64,000 nt of DNA from JBBQXH01 sp963710975 (GCA_963710975.1 CAVQCG010000005.1:1-64000), one strand, 5' to 3'. Counted from the stretch's first letter, positions 35,344 to 45,736 are shown. Translations and numbers: made by a program. The notes: generated from the sequence alone by a model not told the origin.

Positions 35344-37261
35344 GTGACTACGAGTTCCGCAACCGAGCCGGAGACCCTCCAAGGGCCTTGATCCCACGAC
35401 GTTCTCCGTGGTGTTCAACGCCCTCAACTCGGTCGTCGAGGAGATGTCACTGACGTTCGAGTACTCGGCGTGGTCGTCGATTCTCTCGCAGTGCCGAGAC
35501 TTCTCCTGCGCAATCTACGATGCTGCGACGCCGCCTAATGCGCTGTGCGTGTTCGACGGCCTTCCCATTCACGTGAACGCCCAGCCCGTCACGATCTCGG
35601 TGATCGCGGACTTTTTCGGTGACGAGATCTACGAGGGCGACGTGATTATGGTCAACTCCACTTACTTCGGTTCGACCCACATCGGCGACCTCGTCGTTGC
35701 ATGTCCCGTCTTCTACGAGGGTGAGCACCTCTTCTGGGCCGCGGCCACGGGTCACCAGATGGACGTTGGGTCCCCGTTCGCAACGAGCGTCCCGGTACAG
35801 GCAACCGACATTTGGAAAGAGGGGTTCCAGATCTCGCCGATCAAGCTCGAGGAGCGCGGACGACTGCGGAAGGACGTACTCGAGCTGTACCTCTCGAACA
35901 TGCGCTACCGCGACTTCATCTACGGGGACCTTATGTCCCAGATCGGGTCGGTCAAGACCGGCAGACGGCGCTTGCTCGAACTGCTTGCCCGCTGGCAGCC
36001 CGAGACACTCAAGCGGTTCGCGGACCAGGTGATCGCCTATGCGGATCGCCGTACTGCAGCCCACATCTCGGACATCCCGGACGGGATCTACCGCTCTGAG
36101 TCGTGGGTCGACTCGGACGGCACGGGACAGACCAACATCCGCGTCTGTTGCGAGATGCGTGTCGAAGGATCCGACATCTTCGTCGACTTCGGCGGTAGCG
36201 ACCCGCAGGCTCGTGGTGGCGTCAACTCGTCTTGGGCCACGTGTCAGAATGCGGCCACGACACCGATCCTCGCCTGTCTCGACCCCGACATTCCACACAA
36301 CCAGGGTTGCCTCAAGCACATTACGGTGACAGCGCCGAAGGGCACGATCACGAACGTCGAATGGCCGGGCGCAACCGCCGACGCCACTATTGTGCCCGCC
36401 GATGCAATCTCCGACGCCGTCTGGAAATGCCTAGCCGAGGCAGCTCCCGAGAAAGCCGTCGCCGGATACGGCCACATCGCTCCGAACGCCGTCACCACCG
36501 GCTACGACCGCCGGATCGACGGCGAGCAGACGCCGTTCGGCGTCATCCTGTTCAACGGGAGCTCCGGTGGAGGAGCATGCCGAGAGTACGACGGCTGGCC
36601 GCTGATGTACGCACCCTGCGCGATCGGCGGGCTCAAGTTCGTGCCCGTCGAGATCCTCGAGCTGCACTACCCACTGCTGGTGCACACCCAGGAGGTGCGC
36701 GCGGACTCGATGGGCGCCGGCCGTACTCGAGGCGGCCCGGGCCTGACATTCCACGTCGAGCCCCGCGGGACGCCCCAGATAGACAACTATCCGTACGGCG
36801 ACGGGATGTTCAATCCGCCGTTCGGCGTCTATGGCGGCCGCCCGGGCGACGGCGGCGCACTCTTCCGCGAAAACAACGACGGCTCGCGGACGTTCTTCAG
36901 CATGATCTCGTACTTCCGGGTCAAGGAAGGCGAGTCGTGGTACGCACTGTCAAGCGGCGGGGGCGGCTACGGCGATCCGCTGACGCGAGATCCGGAGCTC
37001 GTCCGCGACGACGTGCGCAACGGCTTCGTGAGCGCTGAAGCCGCGGAGCACGACTACGGGGTGATACTGCATCGGACAACGTTCGAGGTCGACGCCCCAG
37101 CGACACTAGCGCTCAGAGCGCGGCTCGCGGCCGAGCGACCGACCGAGGTGGTCGCTCCGACGACGGCCGATGCGGGAACGTTCTACAAGGGGCTGATGCG
37201 GGAGGGTGATCGATTCGAGCTCGACCCGCATCCGCCGCTCGACGCCGACTTCACGCTCTAG
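35344..37261 (+). CDS. hyuB: hydantoinase B / N-methylhydantoinase beta subunit (HyuB), one frame break near the start
   Basis: The ribosome site AGGAGGAAGGC precedes GTG 35344; the first 15 codons (TTSSATEPETLQG) are joined after a one-base shift near 35390 to DPTTFSVVFNALNSVVEEMSLTFEYSAWSSIL, the normal HyuB start. The remaining frame is intact (617 residues from 35408): GDVIMVNSTYFGSTHIGD, ATGHQMDVG, DFGGSDPQARGGVNSSWATC, GAGRTRGGPGLTFHVEP, GGGGYGDPLTRDPELV. It is the beta part of the ATP-dependent hydantoinase/oxoprolinase type and pairs with HyuA 9 bp downstream. Likely substrate is N-methylhydantoin or another cyclic ureide, judged by the amidase in front. Confidence 0.88.
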
Positions 37262-37270
37262 GAGGAGCCT

Positions 37271-39343
37271 GTGGGTATCCGCATCGGGGTCGACATCGGT
37301 GGTACGTTCACCGACTTCATCGTCATCGACGAGGACAATCGGCTGCGGGTCTACAAGACTCCGAGCACACCGAAGGCGCCTGAGCGAGCCATCTTCACAG
37401 GGATCGAAGAGCTGGCTGGCGAGCACGACCAGACCATCCGGGAGTATCTCGCCGGCGTCGACCTGTTCATCCACGGCACGACCATCGCCACGAACACGGT
37501 GATTCAGCGCAGCGGGCCAAAGACGGCCGTTGTCCATACCGAGGGGTTTCGCGACATCCTCTTCTTGCGAGACGGCTTCAAGCCCGACCGCTACAACCTC
37601 CACATGCCCCCTCCGGACGACTTCGTCCCCCGCCACCTACGGGCGGGCGTGTCGGAGCGGGTGCTTTATTCCGGCGAAGTCGAGCGGGCCCTCGACGAGG
37701 AGAGCGTCCGCATGGCACTGCGGACATTCCAGGAGCAGGGCGTCGAGTCCGTCGCCGTCAGCCTGCTGTGGTCGATCGTCAACCCACAGCACGAGCATCG
37801 CATCGCGGAGCTGATCCAGGAGGAGCTCCCCGACGTCTACGTCGCGCTGTCCTCGCAGATCCTGCCGGCGCTGCGCGAATACCCTCGCACGTGTGCGACG
37901 GTCCTGAGCGCCTACGTAGGGCCCGTCCTCGGGCAGTACCTCACCAAGCTGGCCAGCTACCTGCGCGACAACGGGTACCGCTACGACCTCCTGATCATGC
38001 AGATCACGGGCGGCTCGGCATCTGTCATGGAGATCGAGAAACGGCCAGTGCTTGCGATCGGCTCTGGCCCGGCAGCCGGTCCGCCCGGCGGGATGGCAGT
38101 CGGCGCGGCGCGCGGTGAGAAGAACCTGATGGTGATCGACATGGGCGGCACGAGCTTCGAGGTGAGCGTCCTCACTGAAGGACGCTTCACGATGAGTCGA
38201 GAAATGCAGATCGAAGGCGTCCCGCTCGGCGTTGCCGCTGTCGACATGCAGTCCGTGGGCGCCGGGGGCGGCAGCATCGCGTGGGTCGACGCCGGAGGGA
38301 TGCTGCGGGTCGGGCCTCGGAGCGCAGGAGCCGATCCGGGTCCGGTCTGCTATAGCCAAGGCGGTACCGAGCCGACCGTCACCGACGCCAATCTGATTCT
38401 GGGCTACCTGAACCCCGACTTCTTCCTCGGCGGGCGGATGAAGCTCGACCGGAGATTGTCCGAGGAGGCTATGGCTCGAATCGCGGAGCCGCTCGGCCTC
38501 GACATCGTCGAGGCTGCAGCAGCCGTCTACCGCATCGTGAACACGAATATGGTCGGCGCCATGCGAGCGGTGTCCGTCATGCGCGGTATCGACCCCAGGG
38601 ACTACACCGTCATAGTCGGAGGCGGCGCCGGCGGCACACACGCCGCCAAGATCGCCGAAGAGCTCGCAATCGGCCGCGTCATCTGCCCCCAGATGGCCGG
38701 CGGGCTCTGCGCGTTCGGCATGCTCGTCGCAGACGTCCGGCACACGTACCTCGTGACGGATCCGACCAGCACCGGGCGTTTTGACCCCGCCCGCATCAAC
38801 GAGGTCTTCGACCGTATGGAGACGCAGGCGGTCGCCGAGCTCGAGGCGCAGGGATTCGCGCGCGACCAAATCGTCCTTACGCGGGCCGCGGACGCCAAAT
38901 ACCCGTACCAGATCAACGAAATCATGATCCCCCTGCCTCCCGGGGACATCGGGGCGGATCACGCAGCGCAGATCGCGGCGACGTTCCACGACGAACACGA
39001 GCGCCTCTACACGTACTGCATCAGAGACATGCCCGTCGACCTCAACGCCTGGCGTGTGATCGCGACGGGCCGGCTGCCGGGGCTCACGCTCGACCAAGCC
39101 GCACCTCGCAGTCAAGAGCCGTGTGAGGTGCTGAAGGAAACCCGAAAGGTCTTCTTCTCTGAGTCAAACGGCTATGCCGAGACGCCAGTCTTCGACGGTG
39201 AGGCCCTAGCCATCGGGACTGCGATCGACGGACCGGCGATCGCCGAGCTTCCGACGACGACGCTAGTCCTCTTTCCCGGCCACCAGCTCGTCGTCGACGA
39301 TGGGGGCAACAGCGTCATCACCATCCCTCGGGCTGCCGCGTGA
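37271..39343 (+). CDS. hyuA: hydantoinase A / N-methylhydantoinase alpha subunit (HyuA)
   Basis: 690 residues from GTG 37271 with TAGGAGGAG upstream; intact. The N-terminal actin-like ATPase fold has GIRIGVDIGGTFTDFIVID and the phosphate-side FIHGTTIATNTVIQR. The middle carries LLIMQITGGSASVMEIEKRPVLAIGSGPAAGPPGG and NLMVIDMGGTSFEVSVL, then VGAGGGSIAWVDAGG. It hydrolyses ATP to drive opening of a cyclic amide together with HyuB. The family also includes 5-oxoprolinase and acetone carboxylase, so the substrate rests on the operon, which starts with an N-carbamoylsarcosine amidase-like gene. Confidence 0.92.
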   Translation: MGIRIGVDIGGTFTDFIVIDEDNRLRVYKTPSTPKAPERAIFTGIEELAGEHDQTIREYLAGVDLFIHGTTIATNTVIQRSGPKTAVVHTEGFRDILFLRDGFKPDRYNLHMPPPDDFVPRHLRAGVSERVLYSGEVERALDEESVRMALRTFQEQGVESVAVSLLWSIVNPQHEHRIAELIQEELPDVYVALSSQILPALREYPRTCATVLSAYVGPVLGQYLTKLASYLRDNGYRYDLLIMQITGGSASVMEIEKRPVLAIGSGPAAGPPGGMAVGAARGEKNLMVIDMGGTSFEVSVLTEGRFTMSREMQIEGVPLGVAAVDMQSVGAGGGSIAWVDAGGMLRVGPRSAGADPGPVCYSQGGTEPTVTDANLILGYLNPDFFLGGRMKLDRRLSEEAMARIAEPLGLDIVEAAAAVYRIVNTNMVGAMRAVSVMRGIDPRDYTVIVGGGAGGTHAAKIAEELAIGRVICPQMAGGLCAFGMLVADVRHTYLVTDPTSTGRFDPARINEVFDRMETQAVAELEAQGFARDQIVLTRAADAKYPYQINEIMIPLPPGDIGADHAAQIAATFHDEHERLYTYCIRDMPVDLNAWRVIATGRLPGLTLDQAAPRSQEPCEVLKETRKVFFSESNGYAETPVFDGEALAIGTAIDGPAIAELPTTTLVLFPGHQLVVDDGGNSVITIPRAAA

Positions 39344-39399
39344 GCAGCGACATCGGGGCGACCTGGTGAACCACTCAACGAGGTAGACGTCCCATCGAC

Positions 39400-40212
39400 G
39401 TGTCGCAACAGGGTGCACGACGCGAGCGCCGCACAGGTGCCATTCGCACGAAGTCCGACGGCGTACAGACCCTACGGCGGGCGCTGGCCGTCCTCGACCT
39501 CTTCCAACCCGATCGCCCGGAGTGGGCGGCGGCGGAGGTAGCTCGTGAGCTCGGGCTCACGCTTCCGACGGCGAGCAGGTTCTTGCGAGGGCTCGAGCAG
39601 GGTGGGATGCTCATGCGCGGGCGAGGACGCGGATTTCGCCTGGGCTTCGGAGCGGTCGACCTGGGTCGTCGCGCGGTGGCAACGATCGATCTGCGCGAGA
39701 ACCTGCACCCGGTGGTGCGACGGTTGGCACGCGATAGCGGAGAGACCGCGGTTATCGCCGTCATCGGGGAGCGGCGCACCTCAGCCCGAATCATCGATCG
39801 CGTCGAAGGACGAGAGTTCGTCTACCTGTCGCTCGATATCGGCCATACGTGGCCCTTACACGCCGGTGCGCTCGCGAAGGCGCTATTCGCGTACATGCCG
39901 GATCGGGAGGCAATTCTTGAGCAGCCGCTCAGTAGGGTCGGGAAGCACACGATCACGGACCCTGCCGCACTGCGAGCAGAGCTTGATCGGATCCGCGAGA
40001 ACGGGTGGGCAATGAGCTCCGAGGAGACGGATGTGGGAGCATGGGGAATTGCGAAGGCGATTCTCGATCCAGCCGGGCTGCCGGTCGCAGCCATCGGCCT
40101 CATCGCTCCCCTCGGACGCCAAACACCCGAATACACGGATCGTCTGGTCGGCCTACTCGAGGAGTCGATTCCGGAGGCACAGACATGCCTCGGCCTCTCT
40201 GGAGAGACCTAG
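39400..40212 (+). CDS. IclR-family transcriptional regulator
   Basis: 270 residues from GTG 39400, 56 bp after hyuA. The N-terminal winged helix-turn-helix has VQTLRRALAVLDLFQPDRPEW, AAEVARELGLTLPTASRFLRGLEQGGML. The C-terminal ligand domain has ARIIDRVEGREFVYLSLDIGHTWPLHAGALAKALFAY and GWAMSSEETDVGAWGIAKAILD. IclR proteins often control the catabolic operon they sit in; here that would be the amidohydrolase-hyuB-hyuA operon and perhaps the divergent nitrilase run. The inverted repeat at 34601-34617 is a candidate site. Confidence 0.9.
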   Translation: MSQQGARRERRTGAIRTKSDGVQTLRRALAVLDLFQPDRPEWAAAEVARELGLTLPTASRFLRGLEQGGMLMRGRGRGFRLGFGAVDLGRRAVATIDLRENLHPVVRRLARDSGETAVIAVIGERRTSARIIDRVEGREFVYLSLDIGHTWPLHAGALAKALFAYMPDREAILEQPLSRVGKHTITDPAALRAELDRIRENGWAMSSEETDVGAWGIAKAILDPAGLPVAAIGLIAPLGRQTPEYTDRLVGLLEESIPEAQTCLGLSGET

Positions 40213-40593
40213 CCCCCGAGAACGAGATCTGATCGCATGACTTCACAAGACGTCGAAGCCATCTCGAGAGACCTGACCAACGGCCGGATCGTCGAGAACG
40301 TAGTTCTCGCTGGCCGAGCGCAAGATCGTTCCGGGATCTCCGCGCATCCAGCCGTCGGCGTAACTCTGAAGATAGTCACCTGCATTCACTGGCTCCCCTT
40401 CTGATCAGATGGTGACAAGAGCGAATTTCCCTGTTAGTTCCGCATCGCGAACGCCGATCGACCAGCGAGCCAGCCTATTCTGTCGCCCTAGCGCCTGCGT
40501 GGGGAGGAGCCTCTTTGCCATCGTCGTTCAGGTACGTTCGGCCGCCGGCTGACGACCGATGAGCAAGCCCCGAAGCTTGATCCCGGCGACTTG
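40213..40593. other. 381 bp spacer between convergent genes
   Basis: Apart from the doubtful 55-residue ORF nothing is recognised. No clear T-tailed hairpin was found for either of the converging transcripts. Confidence 0.4.
40237..40404 (+). CDS. possible 55-residue ORF of unknown nature
   Basis: ATG 40237 to TGA 40402-40404. The first 40 residues have a plausible composition (SQDVEAISRDLTNGRIVENVVLAGRAQ), but there is no ribosome site and no recognised family. It could be the remains of a longer gene. It lies between the IclR gene and the convergent M20 gene. Confidence 0.2.
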   Translation: MTSQDVEAISRDLTNGRIVENVVLAGRAQDRSGISAHPAVGVTLKIVTCIHWLPF

Positions 40594-41808
40594 CTATGCG
40601 TCTAGCAGGAGGTCAGCCGCAACCTTGGCGGTGACTCGAGCCGCATCGCGTACCTGGTGGATCGACACGCGTTCGTTGGGACAATGACATTCGGCGACAT
40701 CTCCAGGCCCGAATGTGATCGCCTCGATGCCGCCGTCGTTGATGAGGTTACGAACATCACTCCCGTATGGCGTCCCGTAGATCTCCGTGCGCGAGCCCGT
40801 CACCTTCTCGACGGCATCCAGTACCCGGCCTGCAAACTTCGAGCTTGGGTCGATCTCGGCTGGCTCGAACGGGTAGGGCACGACGGAGATCTCGAAGTCG
40901 AAATCAGGGTCGAAATCCTTGATGCGGGCGAGGCGCGCCTCGAGCTCCATCATCTCACCGTCTACCGTCTCTCCCGGCAGGAGGCGGCGGTCGACCGAAA
41001 GCTCGCAATAGTCGGCAACCGCGTTCTCCTTCACACCTGCCCGGAGGACTGTCGGCGTGCATGACCCACTCGGCAGCAGTGGGTGTGTCCTCTTCTTCAC
41101 CTCATGTTCGTACGCCTCGACGACGTCCAGGACAGCACGTACGCGAGGAACCGGGTTGATGCCGAGGTGCGCTCGGCTCGCGTGGATCGATCGTCCTTTG
41201 ATCCGGATACGGAAGAACGCGAGTCCGCGTTCCGCGGTTGCAACCTTCAACTCGGTCGGCTCGGTTGTGATCCCAAAGTCTCCTCCGAATCCCGCCTCGA
41301 GCAGAGACAGAGTTCCCCGCTCACCGCACTCCTCACCGACTGCGAAGTGGAGAACGAGCGCGCCGTTGAGTCGATCGGCGAACTTGCTCAGGTAGTGAGC
41401 GACGGCGAGCTGCACCGTCAAGCCGGCCTTCATGTCGCATGAGCCCCGGCCGTAGATGAACCCGTCCCGTACCTCGGCTGCAAAGGGCGCGACTGTCCAG
41501 AGGCTCGCGTCGTCGATTGCAACGGTGTCCATGTGCCCGTTCAGAACGAGGCGCGGACCATCGCCCCGACCCCGAATCACTGCACCGACGGATGGCCGCC
41601 CGGGGAGAGACTCGACGTAGGAGACGTCGGCGACCGTCCCTTCCAACCACGAGCCGACGCGACGGGCCATCTCTGCCTCGTAGATGCCTGGATTGACGCT
41701 CTTCGTCCGAACGAGGCTCGCAAGGACATCGACAAGAAACGGCTCCGCGAGGAAGGCATCCTGCTGGAGCAAGGCAAGGTCTCCGGGATTGGCGTCCTTC
41801 GTACTCAA
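40594..41808 (-). CDS. M20-family metallohydrolase (ArgE/DapE type)
   Basis: 404 residues from ATG 41808, overlapping the hyuB2 stop by 4 bp. Di-zinc site residues are visible: His92 and Asp94 (LNGHMDTV), Asp125 (YGRGSCDMKAGL) and Glu159/Glu160 (FAVGEECGERGT), with the late ligand in SDVRNLINDGG or ECHCPNERVS. The motif layout is that of acetylornithine/succinyl-diaminopimelate deacylases, not of the L-carbamoylase (HyuC) branch. In the operon with hyuA2-hyuB2 it could hydrolyse the open-chain N-carbamoyl or N-acyl product. Intact. Confidence 0.9.
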   Translation of the reverse strand: MSTKDANPGDLALLQQDAFLAEPFLVDVLASLVRTKSVNPGIYEAEMARRVGSWLEGTVADVSYVESLPGRPSVGAVIRGRGDGPRLVLNGHMDTVAIDDASLWTVAPFAAEVRDGFIYGRGSCDMKAGLTVQLAVAHYLSKFADRLNGALVLHFAVGEECGERGTLSLLEAGFGGDFGITTEPTELKVATAERGLAFFRIRIKGRSIHASRAHLGINPVPRVRAVLDVVEAYEHEVKKRTHPLLPSGSCTPTVLRAGVKENAVADYCELSVDRRLLPGETVDGEMMELEARLARIKDFDPDFDFEISVVPYPFEPAEIDPSSKFAGRVLDAVEKVTGSRTEIYGTPYGSDVRNLINDGGIEAITFGPGDVAECHCPNERVSIHQVRDAARVTAKVAADLLLDA

Positions 41809-43667
41809 CGCGATCCCCTCTTCAGTGGTCGGAAGATCGACTCGCGCCCGGGGTACGTTCCCGCCTGGCCTTCGGCGGAAATCTTGGGTCCGAGCTGCGC
41901 TCTGAGTTTGATCGTGGCCTCTTCGTCTACGGCCAGGTCCTCATTGAGGACTACTCCATAGGTCGTTTCGGTCTCCTTCTGCGTGAGATAACCGTCGTAG
42001 ACGTCATCTGCCACCAGCTCCGGATCCCGCTCGAGGGGATCCCCGAAGCCGCCACCGATCGCCGTCTCGATCCGGACAGTGTCTCCCGCCTTGAGCGGGA
42101 GATTCGAGAGGCGAGGGCTGATGGGCTCCCAATCGTCCGAGCCGTTTCGCGCGAGGAAGATGAGGTTCGGAGCCCCGTCGGCCCCACCGAACAGCCCAAA
42201 CGGGGGTATGAGGCTTCGATCAATGCATGTCGAGAGAACACAATCGCCGAGGACCTGGATGTCGCGGCGCAGACCGAAGCCACCGCGGTGTTTGCCTGCG
42301 CCTTCGGGCCCGGTGCGCAGCTCGAGTCGACGAACCTTCATCGGGAACTTGTTCTCGAGCGCTTCGACGGGCTGGATGCGGCAGTTCGACAATGGGTCCT
42401 GTATGCAGGTCCAGCCGTCCTTGTTGGCCATCCCGCCCCAACCGCCCTTCGGGTTCAGGATCGCAACCCAGTTGTCGTCACCTTCTCCGGCACCGCCGCC
42501 GTAGCCGGCGGCTGCACGTTGACCACCAAGCGTGTAGACGTTGCACGACCCGAGCTCGCCCGCCGCAACTCGGTCGGGAATCCCAGGTGCGAGGGCGCCG
42601 AAGACCATGTCGATGATCCTGTTGCAGGTCTCGGTGAGGCCGCTTACTGTCGACGCGGGCGGGTTCGGGTTGACGCATGAGCCCTTGGGTGCCGTGACCT
42701 TCACCGGTGCGAAGGCGCCTTCGCTTGGGTGGATGTTGCGGTCGGTAACCATCAGCATCCCGATATAGACCGACGACACGGTCACGGTGTATACGCAGTT
42801 GACGGCACCGGGTACCTGCGCGTCCGAGCCGGTGAAGTCGAACTCGATGTCGGTTCCGGACTTCCGGGCGGTCATCGCGATCTTCACCGGTCGCCCGGTT
42901 GCGCCGTCTGTATCCATGTAGTCCTCGAAGTGGTACTCACCGTCCGGGATCCGCGCGATCTCAGAACGCATGTGGCGCTCCGAGTAGGCGATGATCTCGT
43001 CGATCCCCGCCTGGACGAGATCCTTTCCGTAGCGCTCGAGTAGGGATTCGTAGCGCCGGGCACCCGTCTGGACACCGGCCGTTTGGGCCGTGATATCCCC
43101 CTCCGTAGTCGCCGGAAGGCGGACGTTCTTGAGGATGATGCTCCAGACGTCCCTGTTCCTCTTGCCGCCTTCGAAGATCCGCACGGCCGGGAGGATCAGG
43201 CCCTCCTGGTACATCTCGGTCGCGTCGCCGGGCATGGAGCCTGGCGCCATCCCCCCCACGTCGTTGTGGTGGCCGCGGTTCCCCACGAATCCGAAGAGCT
43301 CGCCCTCCCAGAAGACGGGAGCGAAGACGGTCACGTCCGGCAGGTGTGTCCCGCCCGTGTAGCAGTCATTGACAAGGAAGACATCGCCGGGCCGTATTTC
43401 GTCGATGCCGTACTGGGCGATCCCAGCCTTAACCGAAAAGGGCATTGCCGCGATATGTACAGGGCAACCCTGCATATCCTGCGCGATGAGGCGCGCGTCC
43501 CTGTCAAATACCGCGCTGGAAAGATCCTTCCCTTCGTTGAAGATCACCGAGTGCGCCGTCTTCAGCAGCGTAATCGTGACCTCCTCGCAGATCTGCACGA
43601 AGCCGTTCCGCATGACCTCGAGCGTTACCGCATCGATCCCGGTGCGTGGCTTCTCGATGATTGCCAC
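41805..43667 (-). CDS. hyuB: hydantoinase B / oxoprolinase beta-type subunit, second copy
   Basis: About 620 residues from GTG 43667, which lies 1 bp after the hyuA2 stop and has GGAGATCTGAG as ribosome site. It begins AIIEKPRTGIDAVTLEVMRNGFVQICEEVTITLLKTAHS and contains GDVFLVNDCYTGGTHLPDVTVF, GNRGHHNDVGGMAPGSMPGDATEMYQEGLIL, DFTGSDAQVPGAVNCVY and GGGFGDPLERDPELVADDVYDGY. It is intact and clearly a different subgroup from the copy at 35344-37261, so it is an independent system, not a recent duplication. Confidence 0.92.
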   Translation of the reverse strand: MAIIEKPRTGIDAVTLEVMRNGFVQICEEVTITLLKTAHSVIFNEGKDLSSAVFDRDARLIAQDMQGCPVHIAAMPFSVKAGIAQYGIDEIRPGDVFLVNDCYTGGTHLPDVTVFAPVFWEGELFGFVGNRGHHNDVGGMAPGSMPGDATEMYQEGLILPAVRIFEGGKRNRDVWSIILKNVRLPATTEGDITAQTAGVQTGARRYESLLERYGKDLVQAGIDEIIAYSERHMRSEIARIPDGEYHFEDYMDTDGATGRPVKIAMTARKSGTDIEFDFTGSDAQVPGAVNCVYTVTVSSVYIGMLMVTDRNIHPSEGAFAPVKVTAPKGSCVNPNPPASTVSGLTETCNRIIDMVFGALAPGIPDRVAAGELGSCNVYTLGGQRAAAGYGGGAGEGDDNWVAILNPKGGWGGMANKDGWTCIQDPLSNCRIQPVEALENKFPMKVRRLELRTGPEGAGKHRGGFGLRRDIQVLGDCVLSTCIDRSLIPPFGLFGGADGAPNLIFLARNGSDDWEPISPRLSNLPLKAGDTVRIETAIGGGFGDPLERDPELVADDVYDGYLTQKETETTYGVVLNEDLAVDEEATIKLRAQLGPKISAEGQAGTYPGRESIFRPLKRGSR

Positions 43668-43668
43668 C

Positions 43669-45736
43669 TCAGATCTCCTGGACCAATGCCGCCGTTCGGC
43701 TGTCATCAGTCGCGACGTTTGTGGTGATCATGAAGTTGCCGAATCCGTCTACCTTCCCCGACATTCCACCCGCGATCCAGGTCGTCGAGCCTGGCTCCTC
43801 GACGATCGCCGGGCCGGAGAGAACCGTGCCAGCGGGCAGGCTGTAGCGAGAGTAGACGTTGACGGGCTGCCACGAATCGTGCGCGAACACGTCGCGTGAG
43901 CCCTTTGCCTCGAGCTTGGAGTCGCCCCTGAATTCGTCCATTGAATACTTGGAGACCTTGCCGATGCCTTTGACTCTGAGGCTCGTCATCTCCGGCATGT
44001 GGTCTTTGAGACGAATGGTATAGACGTCCTCGTACATCCGCTCGAAACTGCGGAAGGTCTCCTCGAGCGTTGTGCGAGTAACCGGAAACTCCGCGAACAG
44101 TACGCTCAGCTCGTGAATCTGACCTTGATGACGAATGTCGGCAAAGTAGTCGAAGGTCATGTCCCGCCGCTCGACGCCCTGGCTTTCGAGCGTCCGCTCG
44201 ACCTTCTCGTGCAACTCGGCGAGGCGAGCGTTGAGAGTCTCAATCTCGATCTCGCGCGCCTCCGCCAGGTAGGCGACCGTCGCGTCCTCCTGCATGTCGG
44301 TCATAAGGAGGCCCATTGCGCATGTATTGCCCGGATAGACGGGAATGAGCACTCTGGGGATGTCGAGCGCCCGAGCCACGGGCCCGGCAACCATGCCGCC
44401 CGCCCCTCCGAAGGCAACAAGAGTCAGATCCCGCGGGTCGAGGCCTTTCCAGATCGATACGGAGCGCGCCGCATTTGCCATGTTCGCTTGCGAGATCTCG
44501 ACAATCCCGTCGACGACCCGATCCACACTCAAGCGGAGCTCGTCGGCAAGCCGCTCCATACCTCGGCGGGCCGCTTCCCGATCTAGGCGAATCCGGCCGT
44601 CAGCGATCTCGGCGCCGAGCACGCCCTTGGCGAGGAGGGCGTCTGACAACGTCGGCAGGATCCCGCCGCGGCCGTAGCAAATCGGCCCCGGGTATGCCCC
44701 CGCCGACTGCGGGCCAACCTTGAGCCCGCCGCCCTCATCGATCCATGCGATCGACCCGCCTCCGGCCCCGACGGACTCCACGTCAATCATCGGTACACGG
44801 GCGGGGAGCCCCCATTCGATCGCCTTGGCTCGGGTCACGAAAGGCTGGCCGCCGTGAATCAGCGATACGTCCGTGCTCGTGCCACCCACATCGAACGTGA
44901 CGATGTCGCCAAGGCCGGCCTGAGCGCCGACCTGCGCCGCAGCGATCGCGCCAGCCGCGGGACCAGAACCGAGCGTTGCGATCGGCTTCTCAGCGGCTCG
45001 TTCAGCGGTAATCATCCCGCCGCTTCCTTGCATGATGAAGAGCTGCGCTCTGAGCCCGCCATTCTCGAGTTCGGCGGCGAGGCGTCGAATGTAGCGAACG
45101 ATGATCGGCTTGAGGTAGGCGTCGATGACAACGGTATTCGTTCGCTCGAACTCACGGTACTCGGCGTTGATGTCACTGGAGAGAGAGACTGACAACTCCG
45201 GTCTGATCTCGAGGATCAGCTCCCGGAGACGTCGCTCGTGAGAAGGATTTGCGTACGAGTGGATGAGCGAGATGGCGATCGACTCGACGCCGAACTCGAG
45301 AAGCTCGTCGATGGCCGTCGTGGCCTGATTTTCGTCGAGCGGCAGGTCCACGTGCCCGTCCTTATCGACCCGCTCGCGCACCTCGCGTCTGAGAGCGCCG
45401 CCGCACTAGCGGTCGCGGTTTACGCCATGTCAGGTCATAGCCCGACTCACGGTCGGTGCGCATGATCTCGAGGACGTCCCGAAAGCCGTCCGTCGTTAGA
45501 AGACCCGTCAGAGCACCCGTCCGCTCGAGCAGCGCGTTCGTCCCAGTCGTCGTCCCGTGCGCCATGAACGACACGTCGGCAGGAGAGACACCTGCTGCGC
45601 GAAGGCTCTCCACGACGCCTATGGCCTGGTTCTCCGGGGTGGTTGGGACCTTTGCAGACATGGTCGCGCCCGAGTCTTCGTCGTGGACGAAGATGTCCGT
45701 GAACGTTCCGCCTACATCGACACCAACGCGCAGCAT
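43669..45736 (-). CDS. hyuA: hydantoinase A / oxoprolinase alpha-type subunit, second copy, one frame break
   Basis: Starts at ATG 45736 (MLRVGVDVGGTFTDIFVHDED) and reads SFMAHGTTTGTNALLERTGALTGLLTTDGFRDVLEI. A one-base shift near 45400 follows, and it resumes as REVRERVDKDGHVDLPLDE. The rest is intact: QLFIMQGSGGMITAERAAEKPIATLGSGPAAGAI, DIVTFDVGGTSTDVSLIHGG, SVGAGGGSIAWIDEGGGLKVGPQSAGAYPGPICYG, FGGAGGMVAGPVA. The combined length (about 689 codons) is normal. It forms an operon with hyuB2 and the M20 hydrolase. The substrate may be a hydantoin, oxoproline-like lactam or similar. Confidence 0.9.

Noticed and set aside
37637..39115. 492-codon open frame on the minus strand
   Set aside because: It lies wholly inside the intact hyuA gene and has the His/Asp/Val/Arg-rich composition of an antisense shadow.
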